This document shows positions 16,149 through 24,848 of a DNA stretch of 64,000 nucleotides, piece by piece. How positions within the stretch are numbered: position 1 is the first letter of the stretch; each line of letters opens with the position of its first letter. The notes under the pieces are model-generated. The model searched no databases, was not told the DNA's origin, and worked only from the letters and a program-made list of their open reading frames with translations. Both the position numbers and the translations under genes were made by a program. Source of the DNA: Streptomyces eurythermus (GTDB lineage: Bacteria; Actinomycetota; Actinomycetes; Streptomycetales; Streptomycetaceae); contig NZ_BMSK01000017.1 of assembly GCF_014649115.1 (NCBI RefSeq), forward strand, positions 62,001 through 126,000. Reading direction: 5' to 3'.

Positions 16149-16910
16149 TCAGCGGACTTCCGTGATCTCCGGGCCCCGCTGCAACTGCCCCATCCCGCCG
16201 GAGAAGCGCGAGCCCTCCTCCTGCTGGACACCCTCGGGCACCATCTGCGCGTCGTTCGGCAGCTTCAGGACGATCGGGTCGCGCGGAGCCATCGGACCCT
16301 CGCCGCGCACCACGACGGTGTCGCGGAAGATCTGCTCCAGCAGCCCGGCGGCCTCCGGCTGCACCGCGCCCTGCCCCGAGATCACACCACGCAGGAACCA
16401 GCGCGGGCCGTCCACGCCGACGAACCGGACGACCTGGAAACCGCCGGTGCCGTCGGGCAGCTGCACCGGTACCCGGGCGCGCAGCTCCCAGCCGAGCGGG
16501 CCCTCGACCTCGTCGACGATGCCACCCTGCTGGGTGATGCCGGACGCGATCTCCTCGCGTACCTCGCCCCAGATGCCCTCGCGCTTGGGCGCGGCGAACG
16601 CCTGGAGCTGGATGGCGCTGTCGCGCAGCACGACGGTGGCGGCGACGATGGCGTCCCCGGCCACCTCGACCCGCAGCTCCATGCCGTCGACGCCCGGCAC
16701 GAACAGCCCGCCGAGGTCCACGCGGCCCTCGGCCGGGTCGCGCACCTCGCTGCTGTCCCACGGCCCGTCGGGCCGGGGCCCGGGCTCCAGCCGGAGGCGC
16801 TCGCGTCCGGCCTCCTCCTCGTCCGCCTCGGTGTCGACGCTGTCGACGACCTGCTCGGCCTCGCCGGCCGCGTCCTCGGCGGCACCCTTCTTCTTGCGAC
16901 GTCCGAACAC
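16149..16910 (-). CDS. DUF3710 domain protein
   Basis: A 253-residue actinobacterial conserved protein. The N-terminal lysine patch FGRRKKKGAA and an acidic stretch (DTEADEEEAGRER) lead into the DUF3710 core, which begins near PWDSSEVRDP and holds GWELRARVPVQLP. GTG 16910 has AAGGA upstream and starts one base after the dut stop, so it is coupled; an upstream ATG at 16958 lies inside dut. Function unknown; co-occurrence with dut is widely conserved in Streptomyces. Confidence 0.85.
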   Translation of the reverse strand: MFGRRKKKGAAEDAAGEAEQVVDSVDTEADEEEAGRERLRLEPGPRPDGPWDSSEVRDPAEGRVDLGGLFVPGVDGMELRVEVAGDAIVAATVVLRDSAIQLQAFAAPKREGIWGEVREEIASGITQQGGIVDEVEGPLGWELRARVPVQLPDGTGGFQVVRFVGVDGPRWFLRGVISGQGAVQPEAAGLLEQIFRDTVVVRGEGPMAPRDPIVLKLPNDAQMVPEGVQQEEGSRFSGGMGQLQRGPEITEVR

Positions 16911-16911
16911 G

Positions 16912-17463
16912 TCACTGTCCTTCCCGGTCGGATACGACCGAAGCGTATCGATTCCCACCCGTCGGACCGCCTACGGCGGCCTGACCGCTTGTGCCGCTGT
17001 CGCCGCCCACCGCGGCATGGCCGCCGGTGGACCCGAAGCCCCCCTCGGCCCGCGCCGAGCCGGGAAGTTCCGCGACCTCCTGGAAGCGGACCCTCTCGAC
17101 CTGCTGGACGACCAGTTGGGCAATCCGGTCGAAGCGCTCGAACCGCACGCTCTCGCGCGGGTCGAGATTCACCACGATCACCTTGATCTCCCCACGGTAC
17201 CCGGCATCAACCGTCCCCGGGGCATTCACGAGGGCGACACCGCAGCGGGCGGCGAGGCCGGACCGCGGGTGCACGAACGCCGCGTACCCCTCCGGGAGGG
17301 CGATCGACACTCCCGTGGGCAGCACGGCACGCTCGCCGGGCGCCAGCTCGCAGGGCTCGGTGGTGCGCAGATCGGCCCCGGCGTCACCCGGGTGTTCGTA
17401 CGCCGGGAGCGGGACGTCGGGGTCCACCCGGCGGATCAGCACGTCGAGGGGGCTACGGCTCAC
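16912..17463 (-). CDS. dut: dUTP diphosphatase
   Basis: A 183-residue trimeric dUTPase. All five family motifs are visible: DAGADLR; PRSGLAARCGV; GTVDAGYRGEIKVIVVN with the catalytic Asp; RFDRIAQLVVQ; and the C-terminal arm RAEGGFGSTGGHA that covers the uracil. The arm is followed by a roughly 30-residue Gly/Ser/Ala tail. It converts dUTP to dUMP plus PPi. GTG 17463 overlaps the thioesterase stop (GTGA). Confidence 0.95.
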   Translation of the reverse strand: MSRSPLDVLIRRVDPDVPLPAYEHPGDAGADLRTTEPCELAPGERAVLPTGVSIALPEGYAAFVHPRSGLAARCGVALVNAPGTVDAGYRGEIKVIVVNLDPRESVRFERFDRIAQLVVQQVERVRFQEVAELPGSARAEGGFGSTGGHAAVGGDSGTSGQAAVGGPTGGNRYASVVSDREGQ

Positions 17464-18044
17464 GGGTTCACCTCGAAGGCGCGGGTGCGCCGGATCTGGT
17501 CCGGGTCGTTCATGGCGGCCTGGATCTCCTCCCGGCGGCCGTGGTCGATGAAGTGGTCCACCTTGACCTCGATGAAGAGGGCGTCGGCGCGGACGGCGAC
17601 CGGGCCGTCCGGGCCGCCGACGCGTCCGGTGGCGGTGGAGTAGATCTTGCGTCCGGCGACGGCGGTGACCTCGGCCGCCAGGAACAGCGTGGCGCCCACG
17701 GGCACGGGCCGGACGAAGTCCGTCTCCAGCCGTCCGGTCACGGCGATGGTGCGCAGCAGCCAGTTCAGCGAGCCGAGGGTCTCGTCCAGGGCCGCGGCGA
17801 GCACTCCGCCGTGGGCGAGCCCCGGGGCGCCCTGATGGGCGGGGCGCACGGTGAACTCGGCGGTCAGCGACACGCCCTCGCCGGCCCGGACCTGAAGGTG
17901 CAGTCCGTGCGGCTGGCCGGGGCCGCAGCCGAAACAGTGTTCGTAATGGGCACCGAGGAGCTCCCCGGGCGCGGGCGCGTCGGGGTGCCGTATGGGCTTG
18001 CCCGCGTCGGCGGGAGGCTGAAGAGCTGCGGAACTACCACTCAC
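17460..18044 (-). CDS. PaaI-type hotdog-fold thioesterase
   Basis: A 194-residue protein. The hotdog helix is in APGLAHGGVLAAALDETLG (about 100-120), with an acidic residue that serves as base in PaaI-type thioesterases. The leading HCFGCGPGQPHGLHL is a Cys-rich stretch found in this PaaI/YiiD-like subset. GTG 18044 has AAGG upstream; a longer frame to 18119 would overlap the divergent DUF3093 gene. It heads the dut-DUF3710 operon. The acyl-CoA substrate is unknown. Confidence 0.85.
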   Translation of the reverse strand: MSGSSAALQPPADAGKPIRHPDAPAPGELLGAHYEHCFGCGPGQPHGLHLQVRAGEGVSLTAEFTVRPAHQGAPGLAHGGVLAAALDETLGSLNWLLRTIAVTGRLETDFVRPVPVGATLFLAAEVTAVAGRKIYSTATGRVGGPDGPVAVRADALFIEVKVDHFIDHGRREEIQAAMNDPDQIRRTRAFEVNP

Positions 18045-18102
18045 AGCCGCAGACCTTACCCGCGCATCCACCCTGTACGGATCCCATGCCAAGCTAGGTT
18101 TC

Positions 18103-18567
18103 ATGCAGCTCTCCGCCACCCCCTACGAAGAACGTCTCACGGCTCCCCGCTCGTGGTGGGTGATCAGCCTCCTGGTGGGCGTCTCGCTCGCCCTGATCCT
18201 GCTGCCGTTCGGCACCCTGCCCCTGCTCGGCGGCCTGGTCGGCGGTACGGCCGCGGCGGCCGTGGTGGCCAGCGCCTACGGTTCCCCGCGCATCCGGGTC
18301 GTGGGGGACTCGCTGATCGCGGGCGAGGCCAGGCTGCCGGTGTCGGCGCTGGGCGCGACGGAGATCCTGGACGCCGAGGAGGCCCGCGCCTGGCGGACGT
18401 ACAAGGCGGACACCCGCGCCTTCCTGCTGCTGCGCGCCTACATCCCGACGGCGCTGCGCGTGGAGGTCACCGACCCCGAGGACCCGACGCCGTACCTGTA
18501 CCTGTCGACGCGGGAGCCGCGGAAGCTCGCCGCGGCGATCAACGCGGCACGGAAGGCGCACGCCTAG
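18103..18567 (+). CDS. DUF3093 membrane protein
   Basis: A 154-residue protein with two adjacent hydrophobic segments (about 20-60: WWVISLLVGVSLALILLPFG, and GGTAAAAVVASAYG) and a soluble C-terminal half. This is the DUF3093 layout of Actinobacteria. It starts 58 bases from the divergent thioesterase start and has no obvious ribosome site, so it may be leaderless. Function unknown. Confidence 0.8.
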   Translation: MQLSATPYEERLTAPRSWWVISLLVGVSLALILLPFGTLPLLGGLVGGTAAAAVVASAYGSPRIRVVGDSLIAGEARLPVSALGATEILDAEEARAWRTYKADTRAFLLLRAYIPTALRVEVTDPEDPTPYLYLSTREPRKLAAAINAARKAHA

Positions 18568-18587
18568 GACACCCGGCCGACGCCCGG

Positions 18588-19502
18588 TCAGGGCTCTTCG
18601 GGAAGCTCGGGCAGTTCCAGCGGTCTCTCCGGCTTCTCCAGTGGTGGCAGCTCCGGCAGCTCGTCCCAGGGCACCCCCGTCTTGCGCAGGTCCGCCCGGA
18701 CGCGGTCGGCGAGCTTTCTGGTCTCCCGGCGGTTCACCACCGCCCCGACCGCGGCCCCGACCAGGAACGGCGCCAGGTTGGGCAGGTTGCGGACCATCCG
18801 CTTCATGATCCGCTGGCGCAGTTCGCGCTTCATCCGGCCGCCGAGGGCCGTGTCGTACGTCGACGGCTTCGTCACGTCGATGCCGCGCTCCCCCGACCAG
18901 GAGGACAGATACGCGGCGGTACGGTCCTTGAGGCCGCCGGGCGGGCGGGCGCCGTAGACCTCGTGCAGTTCGGCGATCAGCTTCAGCTCGATCGCGGCGA
19001 CCCCGGTGATCTCCGCGGCCAGTTCGGTCGGCATGGCCGGGGGTACCGGCAGCATCGCCGCCGCCCCGATTCCGGCACCGACCGTGGAGGTGCCGGCCGC
19101 CGCGCCCTTCACCAGCTTGTCGGCCAGCTCCTCGGGGCCGAGGCCGGGGAACTGGCGGCGCAGGGTCGCGAGGTCGCGTACGGGGATACGCGGGGCGATG
19201 TCGATGACGCGGTCCGCGAGGTGGGCTAGGCCCGCACGGGCCCGGCTGCCGCCCCTGCGGGCGCCTTCCCGGGCCAGGTCCCGGGCCTTGTCGCGGATCA
19301 CCGTCGCCCGGCGCCGGGCGACGGGCGCGGGGTGCCGGTGCGGCGCCGGGGGGCCGTCCCGGTCCTCCGCCGGTCCGAGCGAGGCTCCCGCGCCGGGTGA
19401 GCCCCGCTCGTCGTCACGCGCGCCGTGCGGGCCGTCGAGCGGCCCTTGGTCCGCTTTCCCCAGGGGGAAGCGGCGCTTCCGGGGAGGGGTCGAGCCAGAC
19501 AT
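18588..19502 (-). CDS. EcsC-like conserved hypothetical protein
   Basis: A 304-residue protein. The first about 75 residues are basic and Pro/Gly-rich, probably disordered. The core holds TELAAEITGVAAIELKLIAELHEVYG and a glycine-rich hydrophobic stretch (APFLVGAAVGAVVNRRETRKLADRV), which resemble EcsC-family proteins. The C-terminus is a proline/glutamate/leucine repeat (LPELPPLEKPERPLELPELPEEP region). The domain match is by pattern only. The gene converges on DUF3093 with a 20-base gap. Confidence 0.6.
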   Translation of the reverse strand: MSGSTPPRKRRFPLGKADQGPLDGPHGARDDERGSPGAGASLGPAEDRDGPPAPHRHPAPVARRRATVIRDKARDLAREGARRGGSRARAGLAHLADRVIDIAPRIPVRDLATLRRQFPGLGPEELADKLVKGAAAGTSTVGAGIGAAAMLPVPPAMPTELAAEITGVAAIELKLIAELHEVYGARPPGGLKDRTAAYLSSWSGERGIDVTKPSTYDTALGGRMKRELRQRIMKRMVRNLPNLAPFLVGAAVGAVVNRRETRKLADRVRADLRKTGVPWDELPELPPLEKPERPLELPELPEEP

Positions 19503-19515
19503 GGCCGACCCGTCC

Positions 19516-19812
19516 TCAGTCGCAGTCGCGGCAGATCGGCTGACCGTTCTTCTCCCGGGCCAGCTGGCTGCGGTGGTGCACCAGGAAGCAGCTCATGCAG
19601 GTGAACTCGTCCTGCTGCTTGGGCAGGACCCGGACGGCCAGTTCCTCGTTCGAAAGGTCCGCGCCGGGCAGTTCCAGGCCCTCTGCGGCCTCGAACTCGT
19701 CGACGTCCACCGCCGAGGTGGACTTGTCGTTCCTCCGGGCCTTCAGCTCTTCAAGACTGTCCGAGTCGACGTCGTCGTCGGTCTTGCGTGGAGTGTCGTA
19801 ATCGGTTGCCAT
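19516..19812 (-). CDS. DUF4193 small zinc-ribbon protein
   Basis: A 98-residue acidic protein. The first about 60 residues are rich in Asp/Glu; the C-terminus carries two Cys pairs, CMSC and CRDC, around HHRSQLAREKNG, a zinc ribbon. This matches the actinobacterial DUF4193 family. GGGGGAGAG lies directly before ATG 19812. Function unknown; zinc ribbons of this size often touch RNA polymerase or the ribosome. Confidence 0.9.
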   Translation of the reverse strand: MATDYDTPRKTDDDVDSDSLEELKARRNDKSTSAVDVDEFEAAEGLELPGADLSNEELAVRVLPKQQDEFTCMSCFLVHHRSQLAREKNGQPICRDCD

Positions 19813-20205
19813 ATCGCTCTCCCCCTCTGGGTGTCTGCGGTGTTCTCCAGCGCACGTAACGCGTGAGAGGCCGGACTTGTGCCCGACCTGAAGCGGAGAT
19901 TTTGCCTCACATCAAGGTCTGTTACTCAATCGACACCCAATCCGACCCCTCAGGAGTGATCGGCTTGGATGGCGGTGAGGACCGTACACGGTCCCAATGT
20001 CGCACCTCAAAGGCGCCCCTCCGTGTACTTCCCGTGATCAACGCCCTTGAAAACCAGGACATTCCCGGCTTTCCAGCCCGCTTCATGATCACTCTCCGTG
20101 CATGGCCGGAAATCCGTCCATGTGACTGATCACACAGAGAAGCGTCCGTTCGGCGGCTGGAAAATTCCGCGTAGAGCGAACACGACCCGCGTGTGTCCTT
20201 CCGTG
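19813..20205. other. Intergenic region upstream of DUF4193 and downstream of cutS
   Basis: 393 bases. It contains the DUF4193 promoter (minus strand) and the cutS 3' end. I see no gene, repeat or clear terminator; base composition drops to lower GC around 19880-20060. Confidence 0.5.
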
Positions 20206-21462
20206 TCACATGGGCAGAGTGACACGCATCTCCAGGCCGCCGCCCTCCCGGGGACGGGCGTGGATGTGGCCGCCGTGCGCCCGGGCCACGGACCGGACGA
20301 TGGACAGGCCGAGGCCCACACCCTTGTCGCTGCCCGTGCGCTCGGTGCGCAGCCGGCGGAACGGCTCGAAGAGGTTGTCGATCTCGTACGCCGGCACCAC
20401 CGGCCCGGTGTTGGAGACCGTCAGCACCGCCTGCCCGTGCTCGACCTCGGTGTTCACCTCGACCCAGCCCTTGTCGGGCACGTTGTAGCGCACCGCGTTC
20501 TGCACGAGGTTCAGCGCGATCCGCTCCAGCAGGACGCCGTTGCCCTGGACCACCGCCGGTTTGCGCTCGCCCCGGATGGTCACGCCCTTGGCCTCCGCCT
20601 CGGCGTGCACCTGGTCGATGGCCTGCGTGGCGACCTCGGCCAGGTCGACCGGTTTGCGCTCCACGATCTGGTTGTCGCTGCGGGCCAGCAGCAGCAGCCC
20701 CTCGACCAGCTGCTCGCTGCGCTCGTTGGTGGCCAGCAGCGTCTTGCCGAGCTGCTGGAGCTCCACCGGCGCGTTCGGGTCCGACAGGTGCACTTCGAGG
20801 AGCGTGCGGTTGATCGCGAGCGGGGTGCGCAGCTCGTGCGAGGCGTTCCCGACGAAGCGCTGCTGCGCCGTGAAGGCCCGCTGGAGCCGCTCCAGCATGT
20901 CGTCGAAGGTGTCCGCCAGCTCCTTCAGCTCGTCGTCGGGCCCGTCCAGCTCGATGCGGCGGGACAGGTCCGAGCCGGCCACCTGGCGGGCGGTGCGGGT
21001 GATCCGGCCGAGCGGGGACAGCACCCGGCCGGCCATCGCGTACCCGAAGGCGAAGGCGATCACGGCCAGCCCCAGCAGGGCCAGCAGGGACCGGCTGAGC
21101 AGGTTGTCCAGGGCCGCCTGGCGCTGCTGGTCGACGCAGTGGGCGATCGCCTCGTTGAAGTCCGACAGCGGCAGGCTGGCGGTGTTGATCGCGGTGATCG
21201 CGGGACAGTTGTCGCTGGCGACCCGGATCGACGTACCGCTCACGATCTTGAACAGCGGCTGGTTGCCAGTGCTGATCGCCTGCGCGGCCAGCAGATAGAT
21301 GATCGACAGCAGCAGGATGCCGGCGATCAGGAACATGCCGCCGTACAGCAGCGTCAGCCGTATGCGGATCGTGGGCCGCAGCCACGGGAAGGGCGGCTGC
21401 GGCCTCCTGGGGTCCCAGGTGGGCTTCGGCGGCGCCTGGGGCGGCGCGGGTGTCGCGGCCAC
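20206..21462 (-). CDS. cutS: CutS sensor histidine kinase
   Basis: A 418-residue kinase. Two membrane helices lie at about 37-60 and 126-145. Between them is a short extracytoplasmic sensor with only two cysteines, Cys86 (NCPAIT) and Cys109 (AHCVDQ). A HAMP domain follows, then H-box FVGNASHELRTPLAINRT with His209, and a Bergerat ATPase with GVGLGLSIVRSVARAHGG. CutRS is the two-component system named in S. lividans; recent work links it to extracytoplasmic disulfide stress through these cysteines (recollection). The start is GTG 21462, five bases after the cutR stop. Confidence 0.93.
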   Translation of the reverse strand: MAATPAPPQAPPKPTWDPRRPQPPFPWLRPTIRIRLTLLYGGMFLIAGILLLSIIYLLAAQAISTGNQPLFKIVSGTSIRVASDNCPAITAINTASLPLSDFNEAIAHCVDQQRQAALDNLLSRSLLALLGLAVIAFAFGYAMAGRVLSPLGRITRTARQVAGSDLSRRIELDGPDDELKELADTFDDMLERLQRAFTAQQRFVGNASHELRTPLAINRTLLEVHLSDPNAPVELQQLGKTLLATNERSEQLVEGLLLLARSDNQIVERKPVDLAEVATQAIDQVHAEAEAKGVTIRGERKPAVVQGNGVLLERIALNLVQNAVRYNVPDKGWVEVNTEVEHGQAVLTVSNTGPVVPAYEIDNLFEPFRRLRTERTGSDKGVGLGLSIVRSVARAHGGHIHARPREGGGLEMRVTLPM

Positions 21463-21467
21463 CGGGA

Positions 21468-22121
21468 TCAGATCCGGTAGCCGGAGCCGGGGACGGTGAC
21501 GATGACCGGCGGCTCGCCCAACTTGCGGCGCAGGGTCATCACCGTCACCCGCACCACGTTGGTGAACGGGTCGGTGTTCTCGTCCCAGGCCTTCTCCAGC
21601 AGCTGCTCCGCCGAGACGACCGCGCCCTCGCTGCGCATCAGCACCTCCAGCACCGCGAACTCCTTGGGAGCCAGCTGGACCTCCTTGCCGTCGCGGAAGA
21701 CCTCGCGGCGGTTGGGGTCGAGCTTGATGCCGGCGCGCTCCAGGACCGGCGGCAGGGGCACGCTGGTACGGCGGCCGAGGGCCCGCACGCGCGCGATCAG
21801 CTCGCTGAACGCGAACGGCTTGGGCAGATAGTCGTCGGCGCCGATCTCCAGGCCCTCGACACGGTCGCTGACGTCACCGGAGGCGGTGAGCATCAGCACG
21901 CGCGTGGGCATGCCCAGCTCCACGATCCTGCGGCAGACGTCGTCGCCGTGCACGAGCGGGAGGTCGCGGTCGAGGACGACCACGTCGTAGTCGTTGACGC
22001 CGATGCGCTCCAGGGCGGCCGCACCGTCGTACACGACGTCGACGGCCATGGCCTCCCGGCGCAGTCCGGTGGCCACCGCATCGGCGAGCAGTTGCTCGTC
22101 CTCGACGACGAGTACGCGCAC
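21468..22121 (-). CDS. cutR: CutR response regulator (OmpR/PhoB family)
   Basis: A 217-residue regulator, the same length as S. lividans CutR. Phospho-acceptor Asp51 is in VVVLDRDLPL, and Lys is in LPKPFAF. The winged helix includes LAPKEFAVLEVLMRSEGA and ends VTVPGSGYRI. GTG 22121 has AGGAAGGA 10 bases upstream; the alternative ATG at 22145 lacks one. A 9-bp direct repeat with an 11-base period lies 101-120 bases upstream (22222-22241). Confidence 0.93.
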   Translation of the reverse strand: MRVLVVEDEQLLADAVATGLRREAMAVDVVYDGAAALERIGVNDYDVVVLDRDLPLVHGDDVCRRIVELGMPTRVLMLTASGDVSDRVEGLEIGADDYLPKPFAFSELIARVRALGRRTSVPLPPVLERAGIKLDPNRREVFRDGKEVQLAPKEFAVLEVLMRSEGAVVSAEQLLEKAWDENTDPFTNVVRVTVMTLRRKLGEPPVIVTVPGSGYRI

Positions 22122-22535
22122 GTCGCTTGTCCTTCCTGTGTCCACCCGCGTGGCGCGCCGCGGGCGCGTGCGGGCAGGGGTGTGCGTTGGGGTGTGAGCC
22201 CCATCCTGCCCTTTTCGGCCATAAGTCGGCTGTAAGGCGGCTCTCGGGACCGCAGAGACAGGGGTTGCGGGGCGGGAATACGAGAATTTCTCCCGGGGTT
22301 AGGTTTCCCCGGAGGGGAGCGGGGGGAGGACGGCTTTACACCCCGCGATCACGCTCTGCATGTGCCGCAGCACCATGCGGCACTCCGCCTTCCGCTTCCG
22401 CAGAGCGGGCGTGGGTGTCCGGCACCGTCGCCGCCCGGCCGGGCAGCGCTGGGCACCCGCGAGAGCCGTGATCGCCCCTTCCATACGGCACACCCCCGTG
22501 CCACCGACCCACGACCCAGGACGAGGGGGCGCAGC
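22122..22535. other. Divergent regulatory region between cutR and a small gene
   Basis: 414 bases without a gene. It contains the CutR-type direct repeat (22222-22241), a 6-bp hairpin at 22293-22312 (CCGGGG/CCCCGG), and an 8-bp hairpin GTGCCGCA/TGCGGCAC at 22362-22383 in the leader of the small gene. Confidence 0.55.
22222..22241. promoter_or_regulatory. Direct repeat upstream of cutR, candidate CutR/OmpR-type operator
   Basis: TAAGTCGGC (22222-22230) and TAAGGCGGC (22233-22241) repeat with an 11-base period, one helical turn, as OmpR-family regulators prefer. On the cutR strand the tandem reads GCCGCCTTA then GCCGACTTA. Autoregulation is inferred. Confidence 0.45.
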
Positions 22536-22709
22536 ATGGACGCTTTCACCTCAGGACTTCTGCAGCGCATAAGGGCGACCGAGTCCGACCTTTCGCGGGC
22601 TCGTGACGAGGGCGACGACTTCCTTGTCGAAGTGGAGCAGGCGGAACTCGACGACCTGCGACGCCTCGCCGCCGAACACGGTGTGGAGGTCGGCGCGTCA
22701 CGCGTCTGA
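22536..22709 (+). CDS. Small conserved hypothetical protein (57 aa)
   Basis: A 57-residue acidic helical protein (LLQRIRATESDLSRARDEGD, then ELDDLRRLAAEHG), no membrane segment and no cysteine. ATG 22536 has GGGGG at proper spacing. It is followed by a perfect terminator at 22728-22758, which supports it as a real transcribed gene. Similar short proteins occur in many Streptomyces; function unknown. Confidence 0.75.
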   Translation: MDAFTSGLLQRIRATESDLSRARDEGDDFLVEVEQAELDDLRRLAAEHGVEVGASRV

Positions 22710-22727
22710 TCGACCCGAGCGCGACGA

Positions 22728-22758
22728 GGGACCCCGGCGAATCCAGCGCCGGGGTCCC
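22728..22758 (+). terminator. Terminator of the small gene
   Basis: GGGACCCCGGCG/CGCCGGGGTCCC: a 12-bp perfect stem with a 7-base loop, ending in TTCGCG, 18 bases after the stop. Confidence 0.85.
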
Positions 22759-22795
22759 TTCGCGTGCGGCCGCCGGCGGGCCGGGCCCCGATCAA

Positions 22796-22873
22796 GTCGA
22801 TCGGGCCGAATCCCGGACCGGGTCGATCGGGCCCAGTCCCGGACCGGGTCGATCGGGCCAAGCCTCGGACCGG
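22796..22873. repeat. Three tandem 26-bp repeats
   Basis: Three imperfect copies begin at 22796, 22822 and 22848, each GTCGATCGGGCC followed by a variant of CAATCCCGGACCGG; a decayed fourth follows (ATCGGGCCAAGTCT). They lie between a terminator and the stop of the inositol-phosphatase-like gene. There are no unique spacers, so this is not CRISPR. Confidence 0.85.
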
Positions 22874-22896
22874 ATCGGGCCAAGTCTCCGCCCCGG

Positions 22897-23712
22897 TCAG
22901 TCGTGCCAGGCCCCGAAGTCCTCCAGCAGCCGCTGGAGCGGTTCGAAGACGCCCGGGGCACCCGCGACCGTCAGTTCCCGTGAGGGCCGCTCTCCGGGCC
23001 GTCCGCCGGTCAGCGCGCCGGCCTCCCGGGCGATGAGGTCCCCGGCCGCGAAGTCCCACGGGTGCAGGCCCCGCTCGTAGTACCCGTCGAGCCGGCCGCA
23101 GGCCACGTCGCACAGGTCGACCGCCGCCGAGCCGCCGCGCCGGATGTCCCGCACCAGCGGGATCAGCCGGGCGGCCAGTCCGGCCTGGTGGGCGCGGACC
23201 TCGGCGACGTAGTTGAAACCGGTGGAGACCAGCGCCTGGTCCAGCGGGGGCGCGGGCCGGCAGGCGAGCGCCCGCTCGCCCTCCCACGCGCCCGTGGCCC
23301 ACGCGCCGCCGCCGCGCACCGCGTGGTACGTCTCGCCGCGCATCGGCGCCGCGACGACCCCGACGACGGTCTCCCCGTCCTGCTCGGCGGCGATGGACAC
23401 CGCCCAGGTCGGCAGCCCGTACAGATAGTTCACCGTGCCGTCCAGCGGGTCGATCACCCAGCGGACGCCGCTCGTGCCCTCGGCCGAGGCCCCCTCCTCG
23501 CCGAGGAAGCCGTCGTCGGGGCGCCGGCCGGAGATCAGATCGGTGATCAGCTTCTCGGCCGCGATGTCCATCTCGGTGACGACGTCCACGTTGCTGGACT
23601 TCGTCCTGGCCACGGCCAGGTCGCTCGGGCGGCCGTCGCGCAGCAGTTCGCCGGCCCGGCGGGCGGCCTCGCGGGCCAGTGCCAGCAGGTCCTGGTGCAG
23701 GGGGTCGGTCAC
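22897..23712 (-). CDS. Inositol monophosphatase family protein
   Basis: A 271-residue Mg2+-dependent phosphatase of the FIG/IMPase superfamily. Metal ligands appear in GEEGAS, in WVIDPLDGTVNY and in WDFAAGDLIAREAG. GTG 23712 follows GGAG with a 7-base gap, eight bases after the hemH stop, so the two form an operon. Candidates are inositol-1-phosphate, histidinol-phosphate or PAP; sequence alone does not decide. Pairing with hemH is conserved in Streptomyces. Confidence 0.88.
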   Translation of the reverse strand: MTDPLHQDLLALAREAARRAGELLRDGRPSDLAVARTKSSNVDVVTEMDIAAEKLITDLISGRRPDDGFLGEEGASAEGTSGVRWVIDPLDGTVNYLYGLPTWAVSIAAEQDGETVVGVVAAPMRGETYHAVRGGGAWATGAWEGERALACRPAPPLDQALVSTGFNYVAEVRAHQAGLAARLIPLVRDIRRGGSAAVDLCDVACGRLDGYYERGLHPWDFAAGDLIAREAGALTGGRPGERPSRELTVAGAPGVFEPLQRLLEDFGAWHD

Positions 23713-23720
23713 GGCTCTCC

Positions 23721-24848
23721 TCACGCGTAGGGGCTGTCGGCGCCCGCGGCGGCGGGGCGCGGGGCACGGGCCGGGCAGCAGCCGACCGGGCAGACGTCGT
23801 GGCTGGGGCCGAGGGCGCCCAGGGCGCAGGGGGTGACCTCCCGGCCGCGCTCCACGGCGGCCCGCTCCAGGATCAGCTCGCGGACGGCGGCGGCGAATCG
23901 CGGGTCGGCGCCCACGGTCGCCGAGCGGCGCACCGGCAGGCCCAGCTCCTCGGCCTTGGCCTTCGCCTCGGTGTCGAGGTCGTACAGGACCTCCATGTGG
24001 TCGGAGACGAAGCCGATGGGGGCCATGACGACGGCCGGGACGCCGGCCGCGTGCCGTTCCTCGAGGTGGTCGCAGATGTCGGGCTCCAGCCACGGGATGT
24101 GCGGGGCGCCGGAGCGGGACTGGTAGACGAGCTGCCAGGGGTGGTCGACGCCGGTGCGCTCGCGGACGGCGTCGGCGATCAGCCGGGCCACGTCCAGGTG
24201 CTGCGCCACGTAGGCGCCGCCGTCGCCGTGGGACTCGGCGGGGCCCGAGGTGTCGGCGGCGGCGGTCGGGATGGAGTGGGTGGTGAAGGCGATGTGGGCC
24301 CCCGCGCGGACGTCCTCGGGCAGGTCGGCCAGGGCGCGCAGCACGCCGTCGATCATGGGCTCGACGAAGCCGGGGTGGTTGAAGTAGTGCCGCAGCTTGT
24401 CCACGGCCGGCGCTTGCACGCCCTCGGCCTGGAGGGTGGCCAGCGCGTCGGCGAGGTTCTCGCGGTACTGGCGGCAGCCCGAGTAGGAGGCGTAGGCGCT
24501 GGTGGCCAGGACCAGGATGCGGCGGTGGCCGTCGGCGGCCATCTCCCGCAGGGTGTCGGTCAGATACGGCGCCCAGTTGCGGTTGCCCCAGTAGACGGGC
24601 AGGTCCAGACCGTGTGCGGCGAAGTCCTCGCGCAGGGCTTGGAGCAGGGCGCGGTTCTGGTCGTTGATGGGGCTGACCCCGCCGAAGAGGAAGTAGTGCT
24701 GCCCCACTTCCTTGAGGCGTTCCTTGGGGATGCCGCGCCCGCGCGTGACGTTCTCCAGGAACGGGACCACGTCGTCCGGGCCTTCGGGGCCGCCGAAGGA
24801 GAGCAGGAGCAGGGCGTCGTACGGGGTGGCATCGAGCGCGTCTGGCAT
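23721..24848 (-). CDS. hemH: Ferrochelatase (coproporphyrin ferrochelatase, CpfC/HemH)
   Basis: A 375-residue ferrochelatase. The conserved His for metal insertion is in FTTHSIP, with the Glu region in QSRSGAPHIPWLEP. The C-terminal extension has three or four cysteines (CALGALGPSHDVCPVGCC) expected to hold a [2Fe-2S] cluster, as in actinobacterial enzymes. In Actinobacteria the enzyme inserts iron into coproporphyrin III in the coproheme pathway. It heads the operon with the IMPase-like gene. It diverges from an MFS gene whose promoter carries a possible iron box. Confidence 0.93.
   Translation of the reverse strand: MPDALDATPYDALLLLSFGGPEGPDDVVPFLENVTRGRGIPKERLKEVGQHYFLFGGVSPINDQNRALLQALREDFAAHGLDLPVYWGNRNWAPYLTDTLREMAADGHRRILVLATSAYASYSGCRQYRENLADALATLQAEGVQAPAVDKLRHYFNHPGFVEPMIDGVLRALADLPEDVRAGAHIAFTTHSIPTAAADTSGPAESHGDGGAYVAQHLDVARLIADAVRERTGVDHPWQLVYQSRSGAPHIPWLEPDICDHLEERHAAGVPAVVMAPIGFVSDHMEVLYDLDTEAKAKAEELGLPVRRSATVGADPRFAAAVRELILERAAVERGREVTPCALGALGPSHDVCPVGCCPARAPRPAAAGADSPYA

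Noticed and set aside
22796..22873. Possible CRISPR array
   Set aside because: The 26-bp units are contiguous with no unique spacers and no cas genes.
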